A DNA stretch of 64,000 nucleotides from Bog-473 sp963717455 (GTDB lineage Bacteria > Actinomycetota > Acidimicrobiia > Acidimicrobiales > RAAP-2): contig OY970336.1 in the NCBI GenBank assembly GCA_963717455.1, positions 1,116,001 to 1,180,000 on the forward strand, given 5' to 3'. This document shows, piece by piece, positions 33,000-41,736 of this stretch. Position 1 is the stretch's first letter. Every line of letters begins with the position of its first letter. The notes beneath the pieces were generated by a model. That model was given only the letters and a program-made list of their open reading frames with translations. It did not search any database and was not told where the DNA came from. The position numbers and the translations under genes are program-made.

Positions 33000-35594
33000 T
33001 TAGGACAGGATTTCGACGTAGCCGTCCGTTCCGTTGACGCGGATCCCCTGTCCGTCGCGGATCAGCCGGGTGGCCCCTTCCACGCCTACGACGGCCGGTA
33101 AGCCGTACTCCCGTGCGATCACGGCGCCGTGGGTCATCAGGCCTCCGACTTCCGTCACCAGGCCGGTGACTGCGAGGAATGCGGGCGTCCAGCTGGGGTC
33201 CGTGTAGACGGTGATCAGGATGTCGCCTGCTTCGAGATCGGCTTCACCCACGTCATGTATGACGCGGGCTCGTCCTTCGATGGTCCCGGCGGAGACGGGC
33301 AAGCCGACCAGGGCGTCGGCAGGAACACCGAGGCGTTCATAGGTTCCGGTCACGATCTCGCCATCGGAGGTGAACACCCGGGGCGGGGTGAGCGCCTCGT
33401 ATGACGTGAAGGCGTCCTTGCGTTGCTGGATGAGTTGGTGATCCAGGCGGTTCGTTCGCGCCACATCATGTAGTTCCTCGAACCTGAGGTAGAAGATATC
33501 CTCCTTCTCGCTCAGGACGCCGGCATGCACGAGGCGCTCAGCCTCCTCCAGCATGGCTTGCTTGTAGATGAAGTAGCGGCTGACCATCCCGAACTTCGGG
33601 TATTCCCGATATCCCATGAAGGTGCGGACCCGATCGATCTTCTGCTTGGTTTCGTCAGCCTTGGATTCGCCGTCGGGCAAGTCCCGCAGGTGCGCCAGTA
33701 GTTCCTGCTCCTTATCCCAGGCCTCCTGCCGGCCTTGCTCGAAACGCCGTTCTCCGGCGCCTGGCTCAGCGTTCTTGATGTTGCCGAGGATCAGTGGCAC
33801 GAGCATGGTGGGGCGTTCGCTCCAACGTGGCCTCGTGATGTCGATCTCACCGACGCAGCGCATGCCGTACCTCTTGAGATAGGCCCGAATGGCGTCCTGG
33901 CTCTCCTGCCCGCCATCGAGCTCTGGAAGCTGGTCGAGGAAGTCCTCGTTCTCAACATCTTGGAGGAATGCCACCACCTCTGGATGGAGCCGGATCACGT
34001 CAGCAACGTCGAAGAGCGCCAGCCCCATCTCCGACGTGACATTATGAGGGACGGACTGCGCCACTGTGTCAGCTGCGGTCTTCTCACCCAGCCACGCATC
34101 GAGCTGCTCGTTCAGCCACCAGGTGGCCTCCATGGCCGACACGAAGACCTGATGACTCCGTGGATCGAAGAGGATCCGTCTCAGTTCCGAGACATCGGCC
34201 AGGATGAAGTCGAGCAACGCCGATCCTGACTTCGTGCGGATTTCTCGTTGCAGGGTAGCGACGGAGGACTCGGTGCGCTCGATCAGCTCGGTGACGATGG
34301 CCGGATCGGTCTCGATGGGGTCGGGGGCAGGACCAGCTGGCATCGCACTCGGTTCCTGGTCGGGATGGGTCAGGATGAAGTCGCCGCGTTCGAGGATCGT
34401 CTGCAGCGCATTCCCGATCAGCGGATCGGACCTCACGAAAGCGTCCAGAATGCCGGCGCGACTGGCTGGCGAACCGAGCGCAGGAGCGACATCGACGAAG
34501 AGTCGCCCTCCAGCCTCAGCCATGGGCCGCGGCGTGGTCATCTGCCAGAAGGACAGGCCCAGGGGCTTCATGGCGTCGGTCATCATCTGCTGATGACCGA
34601 CGGAGACGTAGACGTGCTTCTCTGAGTCGCCGGACGCCGGAATCGGGAACAAGGTGGTGATGGGTCGGCTCTGGACGATGTGGAAGGCATCGTCGACCAA
34701 GCACCATTCGACGTCCTGTGGTCGACCGAAGTGCGCTTCGATCCGCCGCCCCAGTTGGGCAAGCGACACGATCTGCGCATTAGTCAATGCTGGCTCCTCC
34801 TGGCGCTCCGGTTCTATGGCCAGCTCCTGCGTTCCACCAGCCGCCGATGCCTCGATTGCGAGCACCTTGATGGCCACTGCTTTGGCCACGATCTCACCGT
34901 CTCGCACTCGGTAGACGTCGGGATTCACCAGACCGGAGACCAGGGCCTCGCCGAGGCCGAAGCTGGCCTCCACGCACACGACCTTTCGATTCGACGTCAC
35001 GGGGTCAGCCGTGAAGAGATTGCCCGCCGCCTGCGGGAAGACCATCTGCTGTACGACCACCGCCATCTCGACCAGCCGGTGGTCGAAGCCGTTTTGCAGT
35101 CGGTAGATTACGGCCCGCTCGGTGAACAGTGAAGCCCAGCAGCGGGTGACATGCTCGAGGATGGCCGCCGATCCCACCACGTTGAGGAACGTGTCCTGCT
35201 GGCCGGCGAATGAAGCCGTGGGAAGATCCTCCGTCGTCGCGCTGGACCGTACGGCGTAGGCCGCGTGCTCGCCGAGCTGAGCGACCGAGCGGGCGATTGC
35301 CGCCCCCAGATCGTCCGGCATGGCGACCTGCTCGATGATCCGGCGGATGTCAGCGCTGAGCGAGCGAATCGCCTCACCGTCATCAACGCTTCGGTGCGAC
35401 AGCCGGTCGAGTTGTTCGGCCATTGATGGCGCGTTTGCCACCATTCGCCGGAAGGCGTTCGTCGTGACGCAGAAGCCAGCCGGCACGAGGACACCCTCGA
35501 TGCGAGCAAGTTCCCCTAGGTGCGCACCCTTGCCGCCGACGATCGCCACCTGCGTCTGATCGATCTCGTCGAGGCCCAGCACGTGGTCGCCCAT
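33000..35594 (-). CDS. rph: Rifampin phosphotransferase (rifamycin-inactivating)
   Basis: An 864-residue PEP-synthase-like enzyme that uses ATP to phosphorylate rifamycins. The N-terminal ATP-grasp region reads QVAIVGGKGAHLGELARI and YAVRSSATTEDL. The central segment HVYVSVGHQQMMTDAMKPLG followed by LSFWQMTTPRPM is characteristic of Rph rather than of PEP synthase. The C-terminal swivelling domain has the catalytic histidine in GGLMTHGAVIAREYGLP. Length matches the family. ATG at 35594 has GGAGAG ahead; an in-frame ATG at 35609 is possible. A rifamycin-associated-element-like motif lies about 110 bases upstream, supporting induction by rifamycins. Confidence 0.93.
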   Translation of the reverse strand: MGDHVLGLDEIDQTQVAIVGGKGAHLGELARIEGVLVPAGFCVTTNAFRRMVANAPSMAEQLDRLSHRSVDDGEAIRSLSADIRRIIEQVAMPDDLGAAIARSVAQLGEHAAYAVRSSATTEDLPTASFAGQQDTFLNVVGSAAILEHVTRCWASLFTERAVIYRLQNGFDHRLVEMAVVVQQMVFPQAAGNLFTADPVTSNRKVVCVEASFGLGEALVSGLVNPDVYRVRDGEIVAKAVAIKVLAIEASAAGGTQELAIEPERQEEPALTNAQIVSLAQLGRRIEAHFGRPQDVEWCLVDDAFHIVQSRPITTLFPIPASGDSEKHVYVSVGHQQMMTDAMKPLGLSFWQMTTPRPMAEAGGRLFVDVAPALGSPASRAGILDAFVRSDPLIGNALQTILERGDFILTHPDQEPSAMPAGPAPDPIETDPAIVTELIERTESSVATLQREIRTKSGSALLDFILADVSELRRILFDPRSHQVFVSAMEATWWLNEQLDAWLGEKTAADTVAQSVPHNVTSEMGLALFDVADVIRLHPEVVAFLQDVENEDFLDQLPELDGGQESQDAIRAYLKRYGMRCVGEIDITRPRWSERPTMLVPLILGNIKNAEPGAGERRFEQGRQEAWDKEQELLAHLRDLPDGESKADETKQKIDRVRTFMGYREYPKFGMVSRYFIYKQAMLEEAERLVHAGVLSEKEDIFYLRFEELHDVARTNRLDHQLIQQRKDAFTSYEALTPPRVFTSDGEIVTGTYERLGVPADALVGLPVSAGTIEGRARVIHDVGEADLEAGDILITVYTDPSWTPAFLAVTGLVTEVGGLMTHGAVIAREYGLPAVVGVEGATRLIRDGQGIRVNGTDGYVEILS

Positions 35595-35686
35595 CTCACC
35601 ACTCTCCATTTTGAGACCCCTACGGGACTCTCTCGTTTCTACCGTCAATGGTGTGGACGCCCGCGGTGCACACACTTGTGGCGAGC

Positions 35687-35724
35687 ATTATCAGCACGTC
35701 AGAAGCCCTTGCGGGAAGCCCCCC
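35687..35724 (-). promoter_or_regulatory. Rifamycin-associated-element-like motif and promoter of rph
   Basis: Read on the minus strand, 35724-35705 is GGGGGGCTTCCCGCAAGGGC. Against the rifamycin-associated element as I recall it (GGGGCTTGCGGCAAGGCCC), 15 of 19 positions match. A GATAAT -10 box lies just downstream at 35692-35687, so the element sits over the -35 region, as reported for rifamycin-inducible genes. The consensus is from memory. Confidence 0.6.
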
Positions 35725-36102
35725 TCTCTGGGATACTTTGGACACGGCGGGAAGGGTCGTGTGTCGTCCGATCCGAGTTCTTCGGCAATCTCCTTCGGTG
35801 ATTGACGCGTTCTCCCTATTCAACCCCGGCATGGCGGGGACGCCGATGGCGGTGCGGGCATGGGTTCCGGCTTCGGCCAGCAGGGGACGACGGGAGCGAT
35901 CGCCGGGCCGCAGACACTCTCACGCCGGAGCCAAAGTGAACCCGGCGGGTCGATCGCGCCTGCGATCGTTGCAGCGCCAGGAACGGCCCGATCTGGCTGC
36001 TCCGCTGACACCGCGGCCCTGCCAATCAGGCACGACTGGGGCAGGCACTTACGTGACTCTGCCAGCAACGCTTGATCCCAGCTCTTTGCGCAATACAAGT
36101 GC
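35725..36102. other. Intergenic, no gene seen
   Basis: Between the rph promoter and the TetR gene there is no reading frame with family features or a ribosome site. Frames open across the stretch are proline/arginine-rich and look like composition artefacts. Confidence 0.5.
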
Positions 36103-36678
36103 TCAGACAGATGCCGTACCGAACTGGTCCACCAGCATGGCCACGCGCTGGTCGTAGAACTCTGGGCGCAGCCTGCCGGCCTGAGAGAGTGTCGCCAGGC
36201 CGTGAAGAGCGCTCCAGAAGACCTCGGTGAACGTCTCTACATCGCGGTCGCCGGCCAACGGTGCCAGCGCCTCACGTATTTCGACAAAGCCGGCGTGCAA
36301 CACCGGGTTGGATTGCGCGAACGTCAGATCGACAGGCAGGGTGAACATGGCCTCGTAAAGGGCAGGATTTGCCCGCGCAAACTCCATGTAGGCGCTCGCG
36401 ATCGCTCGCGTCCCGGCGTCGGCCGAACCGGCCGTCTTGCGGGCGTTGTGCAAAAGGCTGGACAGCTCGCCGAACCCGTCGAGGGCCACGGCGCTCACGA
36501 TGGCGTCTTTTCCTTCGAAATGGCTGTAGAGCACCGGCTGGCTGTATTCGATGCAATCGGCCAGTCGGCGGGTGGTCACGGACTCCCAGCCTTCGGCCTC
36601 AGCCAGCTCGCGAGCGGCGTTGATGATGACCTGGCGCCGCTGCGCTCGCTCGCGCTCGCGGCGTTCCTGTCTGGTCAT
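36103..36678 (-). CDS. TetR-family repressor
   Basis: A 191-residue regulator. The N-terminal HTH is IINAARELAEAEGWESVTTR followed by LADCIEYSQPVLYSHFEGKDAI (residues about 18-60). The C-terminal ligand domain matches the TetR_C_13/WHG-type group. It is divergent from the SnoaL-like gene, and two palindromes in between are likely its operators, so it probably represses itself and the divergent operon. Confidence 0.92.
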   Translation of the reverse strand: MTRQERRERERAQRRQVIINAARELAEAEGWESVTTRRLADCIEYSQPVLYSHFEGKDAIVSAVALDGFGELSSLLHNARKTAGSADAGTRAIASAYMEFARANPALYEAMFTLPVDLTFAQSNPVLHAGFVEIREALAPLAGDRDVETFTEVFWSALHGLATLSQAGRLRPEFYDQRVAMLVDQFGTASV

Positions 36679-36693
36679 GCATCGAGTATAGCA

Positions 36694-36742
36694 CTGCTAG
36701 AAGAACTAGCAGGTTGACAACCAACGCTAGAATAGCTAGCAT
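36694..36742 (+). promoter_or_regulatory. Twin GCTAG-N5-CTAGC operators and promoter
   Basis: CTGCTAG-N5-CTAGCAG at 36694-36712 and GCTAG-N5-CTAGC at 36726-36740 share the same half-sites and 5-base spacer. TTGACA (36714-36719) lies between them, and 17 bases later TAGCAT (36737-36742) could be the -10 box, overlapped by the second palindrome. This arrangement fits repression by the adjacent TetR protein. Confidence 0.75.
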
Positions 36743-36920
36743 TGATAGGACACGAGAGGGGGTTCATGCGGAAAGGAGCCAAGAGCAGATGAATCCGTTC
36801 TTCGGCCTCGATCTGGCGCGCTCTCGTCAGCAGGACTTGGTGCGTGACGCCAACGGCCATCGGAGAGGCCCTCGCAAGAGCCGGGGGCTTGATCTCCAAC
36901 AACCCGAGAGGAGAATCACC

Positions 36921-37364
36921 ATGACAGCCAGCCAAAATGACGGGCGCCTCCTCGCTGAGCGCTTCGTGACGATGTTGAACGACCACGATCCGGATGCCGT
37001 CGACGGCTTCGTGGCTGTCGGCTACATCAATCACAACCCCTTCGTCGGTGACGGACGTGAAGCCAACCGCACCTTCTGGGCGAGCTTCTTCACTGCCTTT
37101 CCAGACGTCGAAGCGACTATGGACGATCTGGTGGTGGTCGGTGACCGCGTCGTTGGACGATTCACCTACCGGGGCACCCACGCTGGTCCCTTCTACGGTC
37201 TACCTGCGACCGGGAAATCGATCGAGATGCGTTCCATCGACATCTGGCGGACCGAGAACGGCGAATTCGTCGAGCACTGGGACGAGCTCAACCTGCTCGA
37301 CCTCTTCCAGCAGCTCGGCCTGATTCCCGTGTTCGACCTCGTCGATGCTGAGAGCACGTCGTGA
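36921..37364 (+). CDS. SnoaL-like polyketide cyclase/ester cyclase
   Basis: A 147-residue SnoaL-like (NTF2 fold) protein: FVTMLNDHDPDAVDGFVAVGYINHNP at the start, FFTAFPDVEATMDDLVVVGD in the middle, and HWDELNLLDLFQQLG at the end, all typical. ATG at 36921 with GAGAGGAG upstream is chosen over an in-frame ATG at 36789, leaving a leader of about 170 bases after the promoter. The next gene overlaps its stop by 4 bases. The substrate is unknown. Confidence 0.85.
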   Translation: MTASQNDGRLLAERFVTMLNDHDPDAVDGFVAVGYINHNPFVGDGREANRTFWASFFTAFPDVEATMDDLVVVGDRVVGRFTYRGTHAGPFYGLPATGKSIEMRSIDIWRTENGEFVEHWDELNLLDLFQQLGLIPVFDLVDAESTS

Positions 37365-37833
37365 CGGCACTCAGTCACGTTCTCATTGCAATCTCCATCC
37401 TTGCCTGTGGGGTCGTTTATGGCACAGACGTATTCTCGGCGATCGTTCTCCGTCCTGCGCTGGCCCTAGTGGACGACCGGACTCTCGCGTCCACCATGGG
37501 TCGAGTGCACGACTTTGCGGACCGGCGGCTGCGCGTGCCCGGCGTTGCAGGTCTCTGCGCCGCCATAGCGGGAACCGTCGCAGCCGCTCGGGTGGGCATT
37601 GGGAGGCGATGTTCGCAGGCGCCATCGCGGTGACCGCTTTGGCAATCTGGCTCATCATTTACGTTCGGATCAATGCCCCCATCAATCGCCAACTAACGGC
37701 CGCCTCCCACCGTGGAGAGACTCTGTTTGATGTCCGCATCCTTCAGCAGCGATGGGACAGCGTCATCACCGCACGTTCCGCGTTGCAAACGCTAGCCATC
37801 CTTGCCCTGTGCACCATGCTCATGCTCCGCTGA
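37361..37833 (+). pseudogene. DUF1772-like membrane protein, frameshifted
   Basis: The GTG at 37361 overlaps the SnoaL-like stop and begins a membrane protein (VLIAISILACGVVYGTDVFS). Near 37598-37602 the coherent sequence passes to another frame (GHWEAMFAGAIAVTALAIWL...RWDSVITARSALQTLAILAL), ending at 37833. The two parts together make one DUF1772-like (anthrone oxygenase-related) protein of about 157 residues with four helices and the usual RWD motif. One missing G in the run GTGGGC would explain the break. Either a true inactivation or a sequencing error. Confidence 0.78.
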
Positions 37834-37944
37834 GGAGCCATATCACGGCGTCCGTCATCGCTCTATAGCTCTAACAAGAGCTGGCTCGTGCACATAAGAA
37901 CCAGCTGAAAGAGATGAACCAAGCAACCCATTGAGGAGGAAGAA

Positions 37945-37986
37945 GTGCCACTCAACCGCCTGAGGCAGAAGGAGAAGAAACTATGA
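37945..37986 (+). CDS. 13-codon leader ORF coupled to the next gene
   Basis: A strong ribosome site (GAGGAGGAAG, 37934-37943) is followed by GTG 37945 and 13 codons, VPLNRLRQKEKKL. The stop TGA (37984-37986) overlaps the ATG of the membrane protein gene (ATGA). It may serve translational coupling or be a small peptide. No family. Confidence 0.4.
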   Translation: MPLNRLRQKEKKL

Positions 37987-38744
37987 CCGCCCTGATCACG
38001 TCCACCAAGGCGACCGGCTGCGGGCGTCGGCGGGCTATCAGCGTCTCCGCGTTGGCCGGTATCGGCTACGCCGCTGCCTGGATCATCAGTCTGTCGGTGG
38101 GCGCTCCGAACCCCAGCGTGGCCGCGCCGGCTAGCAAAGTAGTGGCCGCGTTCGCCGGGCACAGCGGCTCGGCCCTGGCCATGTTCGCCCTCGCCGAGGG
38201 TGTCGCCGCCATCGCCCTGGTCGCCGTGATGACTTCGGTCGCAGGTGCCGCTCGCCGCTGTGGCCATACCCGGGCGGGAGTTACCGCCGTTGCCTTCGCG
38301 ATCGCGGTAGCGGCCGTCTCATGGGCAGAGCTGGCTCTCGGCACATGGCTGTTCAGCGGGCTGGTGCCGGACCGGCGTACCGCCACCGCAGGGGCCGTCT
38401 ACCACGCCCTCATGCGAATAGACGGGGCCAAGATGTTCCTTCTCTCTGCCATGGCTCTGGCGATCTCCCAGCTGGCCCGAACGCGGCGGATTCTGCCACG
38501 CTGGCTGGCGCCCGCGGGGGTTGTGCTGGCCGCAGCCCTGGCGATGTCCGGGCTGGGCTACTTGCTGCTTGCCCCAGGCCTCGCCTCAACGGTGTTGGTG
38601 TCGGGGATCTTGCTGGTGGCGTTCGTCCCTGCAACCGGGATCACCCTAGGCAACCACGACCACGCCGATGCTGTCCCCGACCACCTACGGGACGAGGCAT
38701 CGCGCAGCACGACAGAGGCGGCCCTGCAACAACTGGTCGTCTGA
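37983..38744 (+). CDS. Six-helix integral membrane protein, unknown
   Basis: A 253-residue protein with about six membrane helices (near residues 22-40, 58-80, 97-118, 145-165, 175-197 and 200-220) and a polar C-terminal tail. The helices contain many small residues and no charged transport motif. AGGAGAAG lies just before the ATG. It could belong to the DUF4386-like group of actinobacterial membrane proteins, but this is a weak resemblance. Function unknown. Confidence 0.72.
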   Translation: MTALITSTKATGCGRRRAISVSALAGIGYAAAWIISLSVGAPNPSVAAPASKVVAAFAGHSGSALAMFALAEGVAAIALVAVMTSVAGAARRCGHTRAGVTAVAFAIAVAAVSWAELALGTWLFSGLVPDRRTATAGAVYHALMRIDGAKMFLLSAMALAISQLARTRRILPRWLAPAGVVLAAALAMSGLGYLLLAPGLASTVLVSGILLVAFVPATGITLGNHDHADAVPDHLRDEASRSTTEAALQQLVV

Positions 38745-38852
38745 CCGACACCGAATCCTTTCTCGCAACGTGGGTCATTGGCTCATGTTCCGTTCCCGAC
38801 GACCTCGAGTTGGGAAGTCCGATGTCCCTTAATGTCCAGTGGTTGGGGGCGC

Positions 38853-38984
38853 GATCTCGACATCGTCTTGGACACCGTAGGCGGGGGCGACGGACAGCGG
38901 TCCGTCCCCTGCCTGACACCTGCTGAGTTGCTCATCACGATCGTCGAACGCACCGACGAGAAGCTGAAGGCCCATGATTTAGCG
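38853..38984 (+). pseudogene. Remnant of a zinc-type (MDR) oxidoreductase
   Basis: In one frame the segment reads DIVLDTVGGGDGQRSV and then LITIVERTDEKLKAHDLA. It resembles the nucleotide-domain region of quinone-oxidoreductase-like MDR enzymes (typically DVVLDTVGGxxxxRSLxVLxxGGRLVSI). No start or other conserved part is found between 38745 and 39272; the rest of that gap holds nothing recognisable. Confidence 0.5.
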
Positions 38985-39272
38985 GCCTCGAGGGACTCGC
39001 CGAGCTCGTCACTGCCAATCTCCTGCGGAGGAACGTTCACACCACATTCTCGGCCAGCTTTGAGTCGTTCGTGCGCTGCTCCGTGGAAAGATCTCATCAA
39101 CGGATTTCTTGGGATCTACGTCGGAGCGGAGGCCTCACGTGCTGCCCGAATCGACCGACGGGTCCAGCGTGAGGTGCCGTAGTGGCGAGCCGTCCAGGCC
39201 GAGGATGCGCGCGTCGAGGCCGGCGACGAGCAAGATGACCGTGGTGCCGGGGGCGGCTGGTACAGTACTTAC

Positions 39273-39776
39273 GTGCTGAAAGCAACTATCGGGGCCGAGG
39301 CCGAGCCGGGCCCGGCGGCCCATCACGTCGACCGGTTCGATGAGGTGTTGCAGACCGTCGCCCGGTCGATCACCCAGGTTCGCCTGCATGAGCGGCTCCT
39401 GCGATTGGCGGGAGTCCGGCTCGACCGGGCCGGCGCCACCCTTCTCTTCAAGCTCTCAGCCAAGGGCGACTCGCTGCGCGTCACCGACCTCGCCGAGATA
39501 CTCGGAGTCGACACCCCGACAGTCACCCGGAAGGTCCAGCAACTCGAGCGCGAGCGGATGGTCGTTCGTCAGACGGATCCCGACGATCGCCGAGCCTCGA
39601 GGATCCGCCTCACCCCGGCCGGTCGCCGGACCATCGAGCGAGTGCGTCGCGCCCGCCGGGTCTGGCTCGAGCAGCTCTTGCAAGATTGGGACGATGACGA
39701 CCTGTCGGCCTTGGCCGACCTGCTCAGTCGTTTCGCGGAGGATCTCGAGCAAGATCTGGACGACGCTCGTGACTGA
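39273..39776 (+). CDS. MarR-family regulator
   Basis: A 167-residue MarR-type winged-helix repressor: LRVTDLAEILGVDTPTVTRK is the recognition region and RMVVRQTDPDDRRASRIRLT the wing. It is followed by an efflux transporter whose GTG overlaps its end by 8 bases, so it probably controls that pump. A TACAGT box (39261-39266) lies six bases before the GTG at 39273, which suggests a leaderless message. Confidence 0.92.
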   Translation: MLKATIGAEAEPGPAAHHVDRFDEVLQTVARSITQVRLHERLLRLAGVRLDRAGATLLFKLSAKGDSLRVTDLAEILGVDTPTVTRKVQQLERERMVVRQTDPDDRRASRIRLTPAGRRTIERVRRARRVWLEQLLQDWDDDDLSALADLLSRFAEDLEQDLDDARD

Positions 39777-41415
39777 GCTGACCACCGCCCCGGTCGATGA
39801 AGAGGCCGACGGCGCCGAGCACCGCCGGATTCTCGTGATCCTCGGCGCTCTCATGATGGGGATGGCCCTGGCCGCCCTCGACCAGACCATCGTGGCCACG
39901 GCACTCCCCACCATCGCCGGCGACCTGCACGGGCTCAACCACCTGTCGTGGGTGGTGACGGCCTACCTCTTGACCACCTGTATCTCCACGCCGCTGTGGG
40001 GAAAGCTGGGCGACCTCTACGGCCGCAAGGCGCTCTTCCAGCTGGCCATCGTGATCTTCCTGGTCGGCTCCGTGCTCTCCGGGCTATCCCAGTCCATGGC
40101 CGAACTCATCGCTTTCCGGGCGATCCAGGGGATCGGGGCCGGCGGGCTGATGGTCGGGTCCCAGGCCATCATGGGCGACGTGGTGTCGGCCCGCCAGCGG
40201 GGCAAGTACATGGGCTACTTCGGCGTCGTCTTCGGCGTCACCAACGTGGCGGGCCCGCTGCTCGGCGGCTTCTTCACCGAGCACCTGTCATGGCGCTGGA
40301 TCTTCTACATCAACTTGCCGCTCGGCATCGTCGCCCTGTTCGTTGTGGCCGCTGTGCTCCACCTCCCGGTCAAGCGGGTGCCGCACAAGATCGACTGGGC
40401 CGGAACCGCCTTCCTCTCCATTGGCGTGACTTGCATCATCTTGCTCACCACCTGGGCCGGCTCCGAATACGCTTGGGGCTCGCGCGTGATCATCGGCACC
40501 GGGCTCGTCGCCCTGGTCACGCTGGGCATCTTCTGCTTCATCGAGACAAGGGCCTCCGAACCCATCATCCCGCTCTGGCTCTTCAAGAACCGGACCTTTA
40601 CCGCCACCTCGGCCGTCGGGTTCATCATCGGCTTCTCCATGTTCGGGGCCATCATCTACCTGCCCCTGTATCTCCAGATCGTCCACGGGGCCTCGCCGAC
40701 GCTTTCGGGCCTTGAGCTGCTGCCCATGATCGGCGGGATGCTGCTCACCTTCATCACGAGCGGGCGCATCGTGACCCGCACCGGGCGCTACAAGGTGTTC
40801 CCGATCGTGGGCACGGCCGTCCTCACCCTCGGCCTGCTCTTGCTCACCCAGCTCGGACCGCATACCCCGTACGGGGAGGTGGCAGTCTTCATGTTCATCA
40901 CCGGGCTCGGCATTGGCCTGGTCATGCAGGTGCTGGTCGTCGCCGTGCAGAACGCGGTGCCGCACTCCGCGCTGGGAGTGGCCACGGCAACTTCGACGTT
41001 CTTCCGGACCATCGGGGGCGCCTTCGGTGTGGCGGTCCTCGGTGCCGTCTTCGCCAACCGCCTGATCTCACAACTCAAACTGCATGCCACGTCGGCCGAG
41101 TTGAAGTTGGTCAGCGGCTCGAACGTGACAGCCAACCCTGCCCAGATCGACCATCTTCCCGCCACCCAGCGTACATTCGTCGTCAGTGCCTTCAGTCACT
41201 CGGTCGAGACGGCCTTCTTGGTCGCGGTGCCCTTTGTCATCCTCGGCTTCATCTTGAGCTGGCTCATCAAGGAGATCCCTCTGCGCACAACTGCTTTCGT
41301 CGCGACTCGCCGGCCCGACGCTCAAAGACCACAAGGAAGCGATGGGGGCGGGGATGCGGTTGGCGAGTCTCCCGTGCCGAAGCCGGTTGCCAGCCCCGGC
41401 TGGGAGAGCCTGTAG
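39769..41415 (+). CDS. MFS drug exporter, DHA2 (14-helix) family
   Basis: A 548-residue major facilitator with about 14 membrane helices. Motif ALDQTIVATALPTIAGDL in helix 1, motif A GKLGDLYGRKALF after helix 2, and the drug-exporter motif C GPLLGGFF are all present. Such EmrB/QacA-type pumps expel antibiotics or dyes using the proton gradient. The GTG at 39769 overlaps the MarR gene. The C-terminal tail is hydrophilic. Confidence 0.94.
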   Translation: MTELTTAPVDEEADGAEHRRILVILGALMMGMALAALDQTIVATALPTIAGDLHGLNHLSWVVTAYLLTTCISTPLWGKLGDLYGRKALFQLAIVIFLVGSVLSGLSQSMAELIAFRAIQGIGAGGLMVGSQAIMGDVVSARQRGKYMGYFGVVFGVTNVAGPLLGGFFTEHLSWRWIFYINLPLGIVALFVVAAVLHLPVKRVPHKIDWAGTAFLSIGVTCIILLTTWAGSEYAWGSRVIIGTGLVALVTLGIFCFIETRASEPIIPLWLFKNRTFTATSAVGFIIGFSMFGAIIYLPLYLQIVHGASPTLSGLELLPMIGGMLLTFITSGRIVTRTGRYKVFPIVGTAVLTLGLLLLTQLGPHTPYGEVAVFMFITGLGIGLVMQVLVVAVQNAVPHSALGVATATSTFFRTIGGAFGVAVLGAVFANRLISQLKLHATSAELKLVSGSNVTANPAQIDHLPATQRTFVVSAFSHSVETAFLVAVPFVILGFILSWLIKEIPLRTTAFVATRRPDAQRPQGSDGGGDAVGESPVPKPVASPGWESL

Positions 41416-41736
41416 CAGCGTCAGCGGCCGCCGGACCGCCCTGATAACCGAGCGCGTTGCCATGACTCAGCAGATCCTCGGGCGTGCTCAGCCCAGATTG
41501 TTGTCGACGCTGGCTCGCACGAGCTCAAGCTGAGTGGCATACCCACGGGCACCGTTGCGTTTCATGCAGAAGGCGGTGGACCTCGCTTGGGTCACAGCAA
41601 GCGAGCCCGCCCGGACCCAATGATGTGTCGAATCAGGTGCACCATGTCGTTCATGGAGCCGACGACGCTGAGGTCGGCTGGCCAAGCTGTCCATCGAGGC
41701 ACACCGGCCCGTCGGATGCACCTCTCGATGGGGCTG
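41416..41736. other. Intergenic, no gene seen
   Basis: No frame here has a start, ribosome site and family features. A minus-strand frame (41488-41721) has a protein-like tail, but no homology is recognisable. Confidence 0.45.

Noticed and set aside
33000..35594. Annotation as phosphoenolpyruvate synthase
   Set aside because: The domain order and the central substrate-binding segment match rifampin phosphotransferase, and the histidine domain is at the C-terminus; the rifamycin-element-like promoter motif agrees.
38985..39180. Possible gene after the MDR remnant
   Set aside because: Frames are open but carry no start with a ribosome site and no recognisable domain.
41488..41721. Minus-strand frame in the gap before livF
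   Set aside because: Protein-like tail only; no homology, no ribosome site, and it overlaps nothing informative.
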